The translations under genes were made by a program, and so were the position numbers. From Gammaproteobacteria bacterium RIFCSPHIGHO2_12_FULL_37_34 (lineage in GTDB: Bacteria > Pseudomonadota > Gammaproteobacteria > DSM-16500), in contig MGXW01000083.1 in NCBI GenBank assembly GCA_001801495.1, positions 1 to 18,597 of the forward strand: a stretch of 18,597 nucleotides of DNA. The letters are read 5' to 3'. The notes under the pieces were generated by a model, which saw only the letters and a program-made list of their open reading frames with translations, did not search any database and was not told the origin of the DNA. Shown here piece after piece: positions 1 through 7,256 of the stretch; position 1 is the stretch's first letter; each line of letters begins with the position of its first letter.

Positions 1-792
1 ATTCACACCGCGTATCAACATAGATGGATTTTGCTTAATTTCATAGGATAATTCAGCGAGCGTACGCGTCATATCATCCATATTAACTAGTAAACGATAG
101 GCTTCTGGTAAGGTCTGCGTTTCAAGCAGCTTCATGGTGCCAACACTTGAATTCAATAATGGCGTAAACTGTTTGCTCGCCTCCGAAGTATTGGTAATGA
201 TTATATTGACGCGTTGACTATTGCGCGCCAAATTGGTAGTGATGTGATCGAGATTATATAAAGTAGACTTAATCGATTGTAAATTTTCTTTATTCAAAAG
301 CGACTGAATGGATTCATTAATTTGTCTAAAATTATTTGTTAATAAATTTAAAGCTGCATCTAATCGTAGAAAAATAGATGGCGCTGTTTTAATGATAGGA
401 TATTTCTGTCCAGGCTCAATCGGCAAAGGTCGCAAATCATCGCTTCTATCTTTAAGTGCTACATAAGAAATTCCCGTGATTCCTCTACTAGCCAACATTG
501 CAACGGTGCCACGAGTAACCGGTGTGCTATTTTTAATGCTGAGTAACAATGTAACAAGCTTGGGGTGTTGGTGATTCAGCTTAATATCTTGCACTTTTCC
601 TACTTCCACCCCATTAAATTCTACGGAAGAATCGATATTAATACCGGTCACCGATTCCTGCATATATACTAAATAAATAGAGTATCTAGCAAAACTAGAA
701 CCAGAAGATATTAAAATAATTCCTAAAACAACAACTGCAAATAGCACAATCACTATTCCACCAACTAATGAATATCTAGTGCTTGTTATCAT
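1..792 (-). CDS. mlaD: MCE/MlaD-family lipid transport protein, C-terminus cut by window edge
   Basis: This is a substrate-binding MCE protein of an Mla-type ABC system, expected to be anchored in the inner membrane and to carry lipids through the periplasm. I translated the open frame from base 792 down to base 1: 264 codons without a stop. An N-terminal membrane segment lies at about residues 7-29, followed by an MCE domain at about 40-115 and a long, probably helical region. The last visible residues include NPSMLIRG, a motif common near the end of such helical regions in MlaD-like proteins, so little is probably missing. The start overlaps the end of mlaF by 17 bases and has a GGAAGGA site about 12 bases upstream. 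Its position after mlaE and mlaF supports the family call; the exact subgroup (MlaD or a paralogue) is not resolved. Confidence 0.85.
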   Translation of the reverse strand, partial: MITSTRYSLVGGIVIVLFAVVVLGIILISSGSSFARYSIYLVYMQESVTGINIDSSVEFNGVEVGKVQDIKLNHQHPKLVTLLLSIKNSTPVTRGTVAMLASRGITGISYVALKDRSDDLRPLPIEPGQKYPIIKTAPSIFLRLDAALNLLTNNFRQINESIQSLLNKENLQSIKSTLYNLDHITTNLARNSQRVNIIITNTSEASKQFTPLLNSSVGTMKLLETQTLPEAYRLLVNMDDMTRTLAELSYEIKQNPSMLIRGVN

Positions 793-1558
793 TATGTTGA
801 ATATTCCTTCCTCTTGGGCCTAAAAAGAAATTGCGAATAAGTGGATGTGGATTTTTCACTAAATTTTGCATTGTATCAACACCCAATACCACTCCCTCAC
901 CTAAAAATGCAACACGATCTGTCACTCGCCATAAACTATCTAAATCATGCGTAATAATTACCACCGTCAATCCCATCGTGCGTTGTAAATTAAGAATCAT
1001 CTCATCAAATCCAGCAGCTGTATCAGGATCAAGGCCTGAGGTTGGCTCATCCAGAAAAATAAGCTCAGGATCAAGCACAATTGCACGAGCAAGCCCAGCT
1101 CGTTTTTGCATACCGCCACTTAATTCTGCTGGGTATTTAATAGCAGCTTCAATAGGTAAGCCTGCCATCAAAATTTTTAATAATGCTAGCTCCTGCACGC
1201 TCACTTGATCTAAACAAGTGTGTTCAAATAAAGGAAACGATACATTTTCTAACAAGGTCAATGAACTAAATAATGCGTTTTGCTGAAATAACACACCCCA
1301 ACGTTTTTGTATGGTAAGTAAAATATCCGGTGATGCCGCTGTTAATTCATGATTAAAGATATGTATCGTACCAGATGTTGGTTTAATCAATCCCAATATT
1401 TCATACATGAGTGTTGTCTTCCCAGACCCACTGCCGCCTACAATACCCAAAATTTCACCTCGTTTTATCGATAAATCAATGTGTTTATGTACATCCGTAC
1501 CTCCTAAATGCGTCCTTAATTTTTTGATTTCAATAATACAGTCAGAGGATGTTGTCAT
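776..1558 (-). CDS. mlaF: ABC transporter ATPase of the Mla lipid transport system
   Basis: This 260-residue protein is the cytoplasmic ATPase that powers the MlaE-type permease for lipid movement between the membranes. All ABC motifs are present: Walker A GGSGSGKTT at residues 41-49, the signature LSGGMQKR at 146-153, Walker B LIFLDEPTSGLD from 166, and the H-loop histidine at about 204. The signature variant with GGMQKR is usual in the MlaF family. The start codon overlaps the stop of the upstream permease gene by four bases (ATGA), and the stop lies inside the start region of the downstream MCE gene. The three genes are therefore almost certainly translated together. Length and motifs are normal, with no sign of damage. 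Confidence 0.95.
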   Translation of the reverse strand: MTTSSDCIIEIKKLRTHLGGTDVHKHIDLSIKRGEILGIVGGSGSGKTTLMYEILGLIKPTSGTIHIFNHELTAASPDILLTIQKRWGVLFQQNALFSSLTLLENVSFPLFEHTCLDQVSVQELALLKILMAGLPIEAAIKYPAELSGGMQKRAGLARAIVLDPELIFLDEPTSGLDPDTAAGFDEMILNLQRTMGLTVVIITHDLDSLWRVTDRVAFLGEGVVLGVDTMQNLVKNPHPLIRNFFLGPRGRNIQHNDNKH

Positions 1559-2673
1559 AGTTTTAATTTACTAAAAATAATGGAGAAGGCAGCATCGGCT
1601 ACAATGATAAAAAAAATGGCTAACACAACACTTCGCGTCGTATTTCTTCCGACACTATCTGCATTTCGTTCAACCGACATTCCTTGAAAACAACCAATGC
1701 TTGCTATAATAAGTGCAAATACTGGGGCCTTGCCTATACCAATTAAAAATGTTCTAAGAGGAATAACGTTAGGAAATCGACTTAAAAAATCATGCCAAGT
1801 AATATTTAGCATACTGTTTGCCATAACCATGCCACCTAACACGCCAAAAATATCAGCCCACATAGTAAGAAGTGGTAAACAAATAAAAAGACCAATTATC
1901 CTTGGTAAAATTAATAATTCGCCAGGCGTCACGCCCATGGTATCAAGTGCGTCAATTTCTTGATTGATAGTCATCATACCTAATTGTGCAGTAAATGATG
2001 ATCCTGTACGTCCAGCTACCATAATAGCAGTTAATAAAGGAGAAAATTCTCGTAAGATAGATAACCCTAACAAATCGATGATATAAACGTTGGCACCATA
2101 GTTTCGTAATTGCAAACCCAATTGATAAGTAATGACCACTCCAATCATGAAAGCTAACAAAGCAATAATGGGTAAGGCTTGGTAACCATTTCGATAAATT
2201 ACACTAGAAAGAGAAGTAAGGCGCCAATGTGCCGGTGCACGAATAAGCCGTAGCATCTCAAGACATAAACTACCCACAAAACTAAGATAAGCAAATAATT
2301 CATGCCATTGCTGTAAAGTGTTTTTTCCAAGTGTGGCAAGTGAAGATAATAGTTGGATTTTAGGGAGTTGCGTTTTATCTTTGAGGCGTTTTTGAATAAT
2401 CTGAAGAAGCGTTTGTTGCGCTTCAGAAAAATGTTGAAACAACAAATCCACATTATGTTTTTTCAATTCATCTTGTTTAGCTATTAATAGCCAAGCGCCA
2501 GAACTATCCATTTTTTTGATCGCACTACCATCTACTATTAACTTACCACTCTTTGGCCAAGCAATTTTAGTTAATAAGTATTTTAAATGCGGAAAATGTG
2601 TAAGATCCCATTCGCCTTGGCAAATTAACTGCTGTGTTTCTTGGTCATAAATGACATTTTCTTGAGCGCTCAT
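1555..2673 (-). CDS. mlaE: STAS-MlaE fusion permease of the Mla lipid transport system
   Basis: At 372 residues this is longer than E. coli MlaE (about 260). The first ~95 residues look like a STAS domain, with the segment IKKMDSSGAW typical of its central loop. The rest, from about residue 115, is the hydrophobic MlaE permease, including the conserved stretch GRTGSSFTAQLGMM and the following INQEIDALDTMG. In E. coli the STAS protein MlaB is a separate subunit that binds MlaF; here it appears fused to the permease, so no separate mlaB is expected. No clear ribosome site precedes the start. A possible promoter (TCGACG at 2704-2709, 17-base spacer, TATGAT at 2681-2686) would start transcription almost at the ATG, giving a leaderless message, but this is weak. 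It is the first gene of the operon, downstream of a terminator. Confidence 0.93.
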   Translation of the reverse strand: MSAQENVIYDQETQQLICQGEWDLTHFPHLKYLLTKIAWPKSGKLIVDGSAIKKMDSSGAWLLIAKQDELKKHNVDLLFQHFSEAQQTLLQIIQKRLKDKTQLPKIQLLSSLATLGKNTLQQWHELFAYLSFVGSLCLEMLRLIRAPAHWRLTSLSSVIYRNGYQALPIIALLAFMIGVVITYQLGLQLRNYGANVYIIDLLGLSILREFSPLLTAIMVAGRTGSSFTAQLGMMTINQEIDALDTMGVTPGELLILPRIIGLFICLPLLTMWADIFGVLGGMVMANSMLNITWHDFLSRFPNVIPLRTFLIGIGKAPVFALIIASIGCFQGMSVERNADSVGRNTTRSVVLAIFFIIVADAAFSIIFSKLKL

Positions 2674-2725
2674 AAACTATATCATAATGAAATAGCCGAA
2701 TATCGTCGAGAGCTAAAAAAAATAT

Positions 2726-2759
2726 CACCCTCTTCCAAATCATCATTTGGGAGAGGGTG
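2726..2759 (-). terminator. Rho-independent terminator after the small beta-sandwich gene
   Basis: A 15-bp stem with one G-T pair (2726-2740 with 2745-2759) encloses a four-base loop. On the minus strand it is followed by ATATTTTTTTT. It lies 8 bases beyond the stop codon of the gene at 2768-3052 and separates that gene from the mla operon. Confidence 0.9.
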
Positions 2760-2767
2760 AATAAAGT

Positions 2768-3052
2768 TTACTTCCATGTTTCTTTGTCTTTCTCTTTACT
2801 TCCTTGTGTTGTTGTTGTCGTCTTAGCCGTCAAACTAAGCGTTGTTCCCTCATTTGCAGCCACCCAGGCACCTTGCGCGCCATTAAATAATGCACAAATT
2901 TGATGGCCTCTATATTTATCATCTAATTGAATGATTCCACTTTGATCTGTCGTTAAAGTAACAAAGCCACTTTCCTTCCCTCTGATCTGCAATTGAAGCT
3001 TAGCATTCACAAGAGGTCGTTTTGTGGCAGTATCTACAACCGTGATCTTCAT
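2768..3052 (-). CDS. Small protein with predicted carboxypeptidase-regulatory or transthyretin-like beta-sandwich fold
   Basis: This 94-residue protein begins MKITVVDTATKRPLVNAKL. The pattern of a short strand, TKRPLVNA, alternating strands, then TTDQSGIIQLDD resembles the carboxypeptidase-regulatory-like or transthyretin-like beta-sandwich domains that decorate larger proteins. Here the domain stands alone, with no signal peptide, followed by a threonine-rich and then lysine-rich tail. An ATG nine codons further upstream is in frame, but AAAGGAG lies seven bases before the start chosen here. The gene has its own terminator and a possible -10 box at 3084-3089, so it is likely a single-gene transcript. 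The partner or substrate is unknown and the fold is inferred from pattern only. Confidence 0.65.
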   Translation of the reverse strand: MKITVVDTATKRPLVNAKLQLQIRGKESGFVTLTTDQSGIIQLDDKYRGHQICALFNGAQGAWVAANEGTTLSLTAKTTTTTQGSKEKDKETWK

Positions 3053-3083
3053 AACTACGCTCCTTTGTGTAATACACATTTAA

Positions 3084-3089
3084 ATTATA
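3084..3089 (-). promoter_or_regulatory. Possible -10 box for the small beta-sandwich gene
   Basis: On the minus strand the hexamer is a perfect TATAAT, 31 bases before the chosen ATG. No good -35 box stands at 16 to 18 bases, so this call is weak. Confidence 0.35.
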
Positions 3090-3176
3090 GTTAAGATTGT
3101 GGATAATTTTGTTAAACAACCCTGATTTTTAAAATGAATTGTATAAAATTTAATTATTTTTATTTTTTTGGCTATT

Positions 3177-3815
3177 TTATGATCCTAATTTCTGGCCTAT
3201 ATGAGAAGTTATTGGATCTTCATCAATTTTATTTTCATCGGAATTAATATCAGTAACATTAGTAGGCTGCTCTGTAGCCAACAAATAGAGCTCCGGCTCT
3301 GAATAGGGTGGACTATTAGTATGAGACTCTGGAGTAATCTTTAAAGCAGAGCAAATTGTTCCATAAGATGAATCTTGGGTGCCCGATGTAGCAGCTACCG
3401 TCTCCTTATCAACAGATACAGCATCCGCTGTTTGACTACCTACTGGTTTTTGATATTGCTCTATTAAATCTCTTATAATATTCGCTGGCACCATGACTGT
3501 TGCATATATTAGTGCTCCGGCTTCAACAACACTACCTACAGCGAGAGTAATTACTGTGAGAGGCAACGTAATGGGTAGTGAACAGAATCCAAAAATATTT
3601 ATAAGTATGCCATAACCCCCAGTCATCCGATAATGTGAAAACATGCTCTCTAAAGAGAGCATTAATGGTAATATCGCTAACCCTGCGGTAATAACCATAA
3701 AATCTCCGATATTAGTAAGGGCTTCTTTCGTTCTAGCCATCCGAGAGTGAGTAGATGGCTGCTCTTTTTTTTGTTGAAATTCTTTATTGTGTTTTCTTTC
3801 ATTTCTTGATTTCAT
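3177..3815 (-). CDS. Unknown membrane protein with charged, polar tail
   Basis: I do not recognise a family for this 212-residue protein. The N-terminus (about 1-30) is rich in lysine, arginine and glutamine. Two or three hydrophobic segments follow at about 36-58 and 68-114, the second long enough for a hairpin. The remaining ~95 residues are polar and rich in Ser, Thr, Glu and Asp, without cysteine pairs or repeats apart from a lone Cys. There is no cleavable signal peptide. GGGGA lies nine bases before the ATG, and a likely promoter overlaps the end of the upstream gene, so it may be separately expressed. Proteins of this build (basic head, membrane hairpin, acidic tail) occur among secreted effectors of intracellular bacteria, but nothing here proves that role. 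Confidence 0.7.
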   Translation of the reverse strand: MKSRNERKHNKEFQQKKEQPSTHSRMARTKEALTNIGDFMVITAGLAILPLMLSLESMFSHYRMTGGYGILINIFGFCSLPITLPLTVITLAVGSVVEAGALIYATVMVPANIIRDLIEQYQKPVGSQTADAVSVDKETVAATSGTQDSSYGTICSALKITPESHTNSPPYSEPELYLLATEQPTNVTDINSDENKIDEDPITSHIGQKLGS

Positions 3816-3833
3816 AATCTTATTTCCCCGTTT

Positions 3834-3861
3834 ATTTTAAAAATAATAGTTAATAATTCAA
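3834..3861 (-). promoter_or_regulatory. Predicted promoter of the unknown membrane protein gene
   Basis: The minus strand reads TTGAAT (3856-3861), a 16-base spacer and TAAAAT (3834-3839). The -35 box overlaps the stop codon of the DUF2147 gene, which would make the downstream gene independent of the adk operon. Predicted from consensus only. Confidence 0.45.
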
Positions 3862-4316
3862 CCTGACGCAACACGCCACCATGTTTGGGTGCGGCCAAAT
3901 AATGGCAAGCCAATATAACCCCTTACACGCAATTGCTGGCCATTGCTGGCTAATGTTAAAGTAGAATGATAAATTTTTCCAGTTCTCGGATCTAAAATTT
4001 TGCCACTTGCCCATTGCAAAGCAACATCTTTGTTTTTTTTGTGGCCATATAAAAAAATCATCCCTAAAATAGGTTGATTATGTTTATCTCCTTTACAAGC
4101 TGTGCAAAGAGTGTGTGGACTATCCCCTGGATGAGGAAAAATTTTAACAATACGCCCTGATAATGATTTGTTTTGAGTTTCAGAAATGTATACTATTGCT
4201 TTTGGTCGCTGCGTAACATCATCAATTGTTTTCCAATACCCTATTGGAGAATGTTCACTGGGCGCTGCATAGATTAGATTTGCAAACATTAATAATAACA
4301 AGATAATATTTTTCAT
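3858..4316 (-). CDS. Secreted DUF2147-family protein
   Basis: This 152-residue protein has a signal peptide, a short charged start then a hydrophobic core, with likely cleavage after Ala17. It should be exported to the periplasm. The mature part matches the DUF2147 pattern: GYWKTIDD at 26-33, the cysteine pair C71 and C74 (CTAC), QPILGM at 81-86, GKILDPRTGKIY at 105-116, VRGYIG at 131-136 and the terminal GRTQTW at 141-146. Members are small beta-rich exported proteins whose biochemical role is not established. The start overlaps the adk stop codon by four bases (ATGA), so its translation is coupled to adk. Confidence 0.85.
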   Translation of the reverse strand: MKNIILLLLMFANLIYAAPSEHSPIGYWKTIDDVTQRPKAIVYISETQNKSLSGRIVKIFPHPGDSPHTLCTACKGDKHNQPILGMIFLYGHKKNKDVALQWASGKILDPRTGKIYHSTLTLASNGQQLRVRGYIGLPLFGRTQTWWRVASG

Positions 4317-4966
4317 GTTGATATTCCCTGAAGTATGTTGTGATGAATCTCCTCAACTGAAGCATAACCATTTACTTTAATATAGGTTGGCTTTCGTATG
4401 CCTTCAATTTCTTTAAAATGCTGGTAGTATTCACGCAACGGTTGTGTTTCCTGTTGATAAACAGCTAATCGTTTCTTAATTGTTTCTTCTTGATCATCAA
4501 GACGTTGTACCAAAGGCTCGCCTGTTACATCATCTTGATTGGGTACGACTGGAGGATGATAAAGAATATGATAAGTCCGGCCAGATGCAAGATGCGTTCG
4601 TCTCCCACTTAATCGTTTGATTAATTCATTTTCTGGTACATCAATATCAATCACATAATCAATTGCCGTATCACAATGTAATGCTTGTGCTTGTACTACT
4701 GTCCGTGGAAAACCATCTAGCAAAAATCCTCGTTCACAATCTGCCTGTTTAAGACGATTTTTTACCAATTGAATAACTATTTCATCTGGAACTAAACGAC
4801 CGCTTTCAACTATTTCCTTAACTTTTTCACCTAACGGTGTATGTTGTTGAATAGCAGATCGTAATATATCCCCTGTGGAAATTTGCGGAATATGATATTT
4901 TTCTGCGATCAATTTAGCTTGCGTTCCTTTGCCTGCACCTGGACACCCCAGCAAAATTAAACGCAT
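4313..4966 (-). CDS. adk: Adenylate kinase
   Basis: This enzyme interconverts AMP + ATP and 2 ADP in the cytoplasm and is usually essential. The 217 residues fit the long bacterial form (E. coli 214). The P-loop GCPGAGKGT is at residues 7-15, followed by the AMP-binding region with STGDILR from about 31, FLLDGFPRT near 81-89, and a full LID domain at about 122-160 beginning GRRTH and lacking the four zinc-binding cysteines found in some lineages. GGGAG lies about eight bases upstream of the ATG. It heads a two-gene unit with the DUF2147 gene. Its predicted promoter has a C8 tract in the spacer, which is unusual for a housekeeping gene. Confidence 0.97.
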   Translation of the reverse strand: MRLILLGCPGAGKGTQAKLIAEKYHIPQISTGDILRSAIQQHTPLGEKVKEIVESGRLVPDEIVIQLVKNRLKQADCERGFLLDGFPRTVVQAQALHCDTAIDYVIDIDVPENELIKRLSGRRTHLASGRTYHILYHPPVVPNQDDVTGEPLVQRLDDQEETIKKRLAVYQQETQPLREYYQHFKEIEGIRKPTYIKVNGYASVEEIHHNILQGIST

Positions 4967-4999
4967 TTGACGCCACTCCCATTTATTTCAACCAACGTT

Positions 5000-5029
5000 A
5001 TTCTAGTGGGGGGGGATAATGAACGTCAA
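5000..5029 (-). promoter_or_regulatory. Predicted adk promoter with a C8 homopolymer in the spacer
   Basis: The minus strand reads TTGACG (5024-5029), an 18-base spacer and TAGAAT (5000-5005), ending 33 bases before the adk ATG. The spacer contains eight consecutive C on this strand (5008-5015 as G on the plus strand). Loss of one C would give the optimal 17-base spacing. Boxes are read by consensus and are not proven. Confidence 0.6.
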
Positions 5030-5033
5030 ATGT

Positions 5034-5561
5034 TTATTTTTTAAGTGGCATCGCTTTAGTATAATCGTAAAGCGCTTGTCGTGCTCGCTTACTACCCAAT
5101 TCATTCCATTGTTCATATGCTTCTAATGGAAGTAAATCAGAATAAGGGCGTATGGATTGCAAGACATCCATTAACACTACAAATTGCAATGCTAACGATC
5201 CATATAAATCATTGGTTGTATGTGAAATAGCAGCATAAGCCGACCGACCAATATCAACAAAATAATTGATTTTGACATGTCGCCTTTCAGCAATACGTGG
5301 AAATAATCCTGTAAACAATAAACATTGATCCCCAACGCGTTGTAATGTTACCTGCCGTTCAGCATGATGTTGATGCAGGGCATTCAGAAACGCTGTTGCG
5401 GCAATGTGCTTAGCAGCTTCTGGTTGGTTGGTATAACGCATTAAGAGAGAAATAAGATACACTTCTAATTCGTCTTTCAGTGTAATAGAACAACGATTTT
5501 CCGCATTTTTTATGACATCCTGCCACAAATTTAACGGGGTCGTGCTGGTTAATAAGTCCAT
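5034..5561 (-). CDS. Conserved-looking protein of unknown function upstream of adk
   Basis: I cannot name a family for this 175-residue protein. It is soluble, without signal peptide or clear membrane segment, and appears mostly helical in its first 70 and last 60 residues, with a probable beta-rich middle (RQVTLQRVGDQCLLFTGLFP). Paired motifs such as FTGLFPRIAERR and YFVDIGRSAYAAI look like conserved blocks of a real family. AGGTG precedes the ATG by four bases, and a TATAAT box lies further upstream, so it has its own promoter. adk follows in the same direction after 67 bases but seems to have its own promoter too. Codon usage resembles the neighbours. Confidence 0.75.
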   Translation of the reverse strand: MDLLTSTTPLNLWQDVIKNAENRCSITLKDELEVYLISLLMRYTNQPEAAKHIAATAFLNALHQHHAERQVTLQRVGDQCLLFTGLFPRIAERRHVKINYFVDIGRSAYAAISHTTNDLYGSLALQFVVLMDVLQSIRPYSDLLPLEAYEQWNELGSKRARQALYDYTKAMPLKK

Positions 5562-5591
5562 AGGTCACCTCATAATCATCCAGCTTCTTTT

Positions 5592-5620
5592 ATTATAGAA
5601 TAAGATCACCTAATAAAAAC
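5592..5620 (-). promoter_or_regulatory. Predicted promoter of the unknown gene at 5034-5561
   Basis: The minus strand has a perfect TATAAT (5592-5597) and, 17 bases upstream, a poor GTTTTT (5615-5620). It sits in the 118-base gap between divergent genes, 31 bases before the ATG. Confidence 0.5.
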
Positions 5621-5679
5621 AGGGTAGTATTTTCTTCTAAGCTAGTGTAAAATAAGCATAAAAATATTTTTCTGAAAAA

Positions 5680-6441
5680 ATGACTATGCCTATTCCTCAA
5701 AAAACCTTGTTTATATCTGATGTGCACTTAGAACAAAGCCGCCCAGATATCATTCAACAATTTGTTCAATTATTAAAAAGCTGTGATGCATCAATCGATG
5801 CACTTTATATTCTTGGTGATTTATTTGAAGCCTGGATAGGAGATGACGATCGCTCTTCTTTTCATGATACCATTATTGCAACCCTTCAATCGGTCACACA
5901 AAAAGGCATACCTGTTTATTTTATGCCTGGAAACAGAGATTTTTTAATTGGAAAAAAATTTTTACATGCTACGGGTTGTCACCTGTTGCCGGATGAAAAA
6001 AAAATAATGTTGTATGGTCGCCCCGTATTGTTGATGCATGGCGATACGTTATGCACACAAGATATTGCTTACTTAAAATGGCGCAAAAAAGCGCGTCATC
6101 CTATTTTACATACTTTATTATTCTTAATTTTACCTTTAAATATACGTCGTCGCTTCGCTCATAGCATGCGAATGAAAAGCGCACAACATACACAATCTAC
6201 TACGAAAGAAATCATGGATGTCACACAAGAAGAAGTTGTGCGTATCATGCAAAAGCATCGCGTACACATACTGATTCATGGGCACACCCACCGGCCTAAT
6301 GTTCACCATTTTTTAATTGACCACACTCCTTCTACACGCATTGTTTTAGCTGCTTGGCATGATCATGGTAGCGTGCTCATCTGGGATGAAAGTGGGAAGC
6401 AGTATACTGAAATGCTTCATCACATTGTGAGTGGTTTATAG
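5680..6441 (+). CDS. lpxH: UDP-2,3-diacylglucosamine diphosphatase
   Basis: LpxH removes UMP from UDP-2,3-diacylglucosamine to give lipid X in lipid A synthesis, at the inner membrane face. The 253-residue protein has the metallophosphoesterase motifs in order: DVH at 14-16, GDLFEAWIGDD at 46-56, GNRD at 83-86, MHGD near 120, and GHTHRP near 200. These supply the two-manganese site. Length is close to E. coli (240). A second ATG two codons inside is an equally possible start; neither has a strong Shine-Dalgarno site. The gene stands alone on the plus strand, divergent from the unknown gene at 5034-5561, and its end overlaps the convergent SPOR gene by 22 bases. Its presence implies an LPS-bearing Gram-negative cell. 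Confidence 0.95.
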   Translation: MTMPIPQKTLFISDVHLEQSRPDIIQQFVQLLKSCDASIDALYILGDLFEAWIGDDDRSSFHDTIIATLQSVTQKGIPVYFMPGNRDFLIGKKFLHATGCHLLPDEKKIMLYGRPVLLMHGDTLCTQDIAYLKWRKKARHPILHTLLFLILPLNIRRRFAHSMRMKSAQHTQSTTKEIMDVTQEEVVRIMQKHRVHILIHGHTHRPNVHHFLIDHTPSTRIVLAAWHDHGSVLIWDESGKQYTEMLHHIVSGL

Positions 6442-7208
6442 CTCACTACGACTCCTCGGATATGCAGATGATTAGCTAAATGCTCTACTAAAGCAAAAGC
6501 AGAATCTTGCTGATATTCTGGGCCAACAAATACACGTATACTATTACCAAATGATGTCGACACTTGTTGAATAAAAGCTCTGTACCCGTTTGATCGCAGC
6601 CGATTCGTCAATCGAAGTGCATCAGCTTTATTTTTAAAACTACCTAACTGAATGACCCAAACCGCGCCCTTAAAATGAACAAGCCCATTGTTTTCAAGAG
6701 GTAATGACCTTGCCATATTCAGAGAATAACTATTTATAGAAGGTGTTTTTTTCTTCGTTGAAACATGCTTATCCGATTTTTTCTTACCTTGAATAACTGA
6801 ATGATCTTTCTTCGATTTCGCATGGTTTCCTAGCGTAGCCGTTGATAACTCGTTGCTCGTTAAAGGAATAACCTCCGAAGCCTGATCTACCGTTGAAGTA
6901 ACTGGTTGTAATGCATGATTTGCTTCAGGCGTGCTGGGTGTGGAGTTCACTTGATCAGTTTGTTTTGAAATAGCATCACTCTGATTGGGCTGCTGAGATG
7001 GATGTTGAGTAGCTGCAAATTGGTCATCAAAAGAACGTGGCTCTATCGTTTCATGTTCTTGTGTAGATAGATCAGGAAATGGCGGTGTTTTTACTAAAGC
7101 GATTTCTGTTGATGATTCTTTTTCACTTTGAAAAAAGGGTAAAGCCATTACCACCAAGCTAATAACAATTAAAACTCCTAATAACCTATATTTTGATTTT
7201 TTTTCCAT
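6420..7208 (-). CDS. dedD: Membrane-anchored SPOR-domain protein (DedD-like)
   Basis: This 262-residue protein has a membrane anchor at about 8-26, a long polar linker rich in Gln, Ser, Thr and Lys, and a C-terminal SPOR domain at about 180-260 that begins WVIQLGSF. SPOR domains bind denuded glycan strands at the division septum; DedD in E. coli is a non-essential septal protein. The position after accD matches the usual gammaproteobacterial order, where dedD follows accD and folC. Here folC is missing from between them. AAGGTGG lies just before the ATG. It is the last gene of the long minus-strand run and overlaps the convergent lpxH end by 22 bases. The dedD name rests on context and architecture. 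Confidence 0.85.
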   Translation of the reverse strand: MEKKSKYRLLGVLIVISLVVMALPFFQSEKESSTEIALVKTPPFPDLSTQEHETIEPRSFDDQFAATQHPSQQPNQSDAISKQTDQVNSTPSTPEANHALQPVTSTVDQASEVIPLTSNELSTATLGNHAKSKKDHSVIQGKKKSDKHVSTKKKTPSINSYSLNMARSLPLENNGLVHFKGAVWVIQLGSFKNKADALRLTNRLRSNGYRAFIQQVSTSFGNSIRVFVGPEYQQDSAFALVEHLANHLHIRGVVVSYKPLTM

Positions 7209-7256
7209 ATGCCACCTTTATTTTAATAATAAAAAAATTAATCAATTGGGAATATA

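Noticed and set aside
831..1208. Open frame of 125 codons on the plus strand
   Set aside because: It lies antisense inside mlaF, has no recognisable domain, and mlaF has all its motifs.
2199..2453. 84-codon frame inside mlaE on the same strand
   Set aside because: Out-of-frame shadow of mlaE with no domain.
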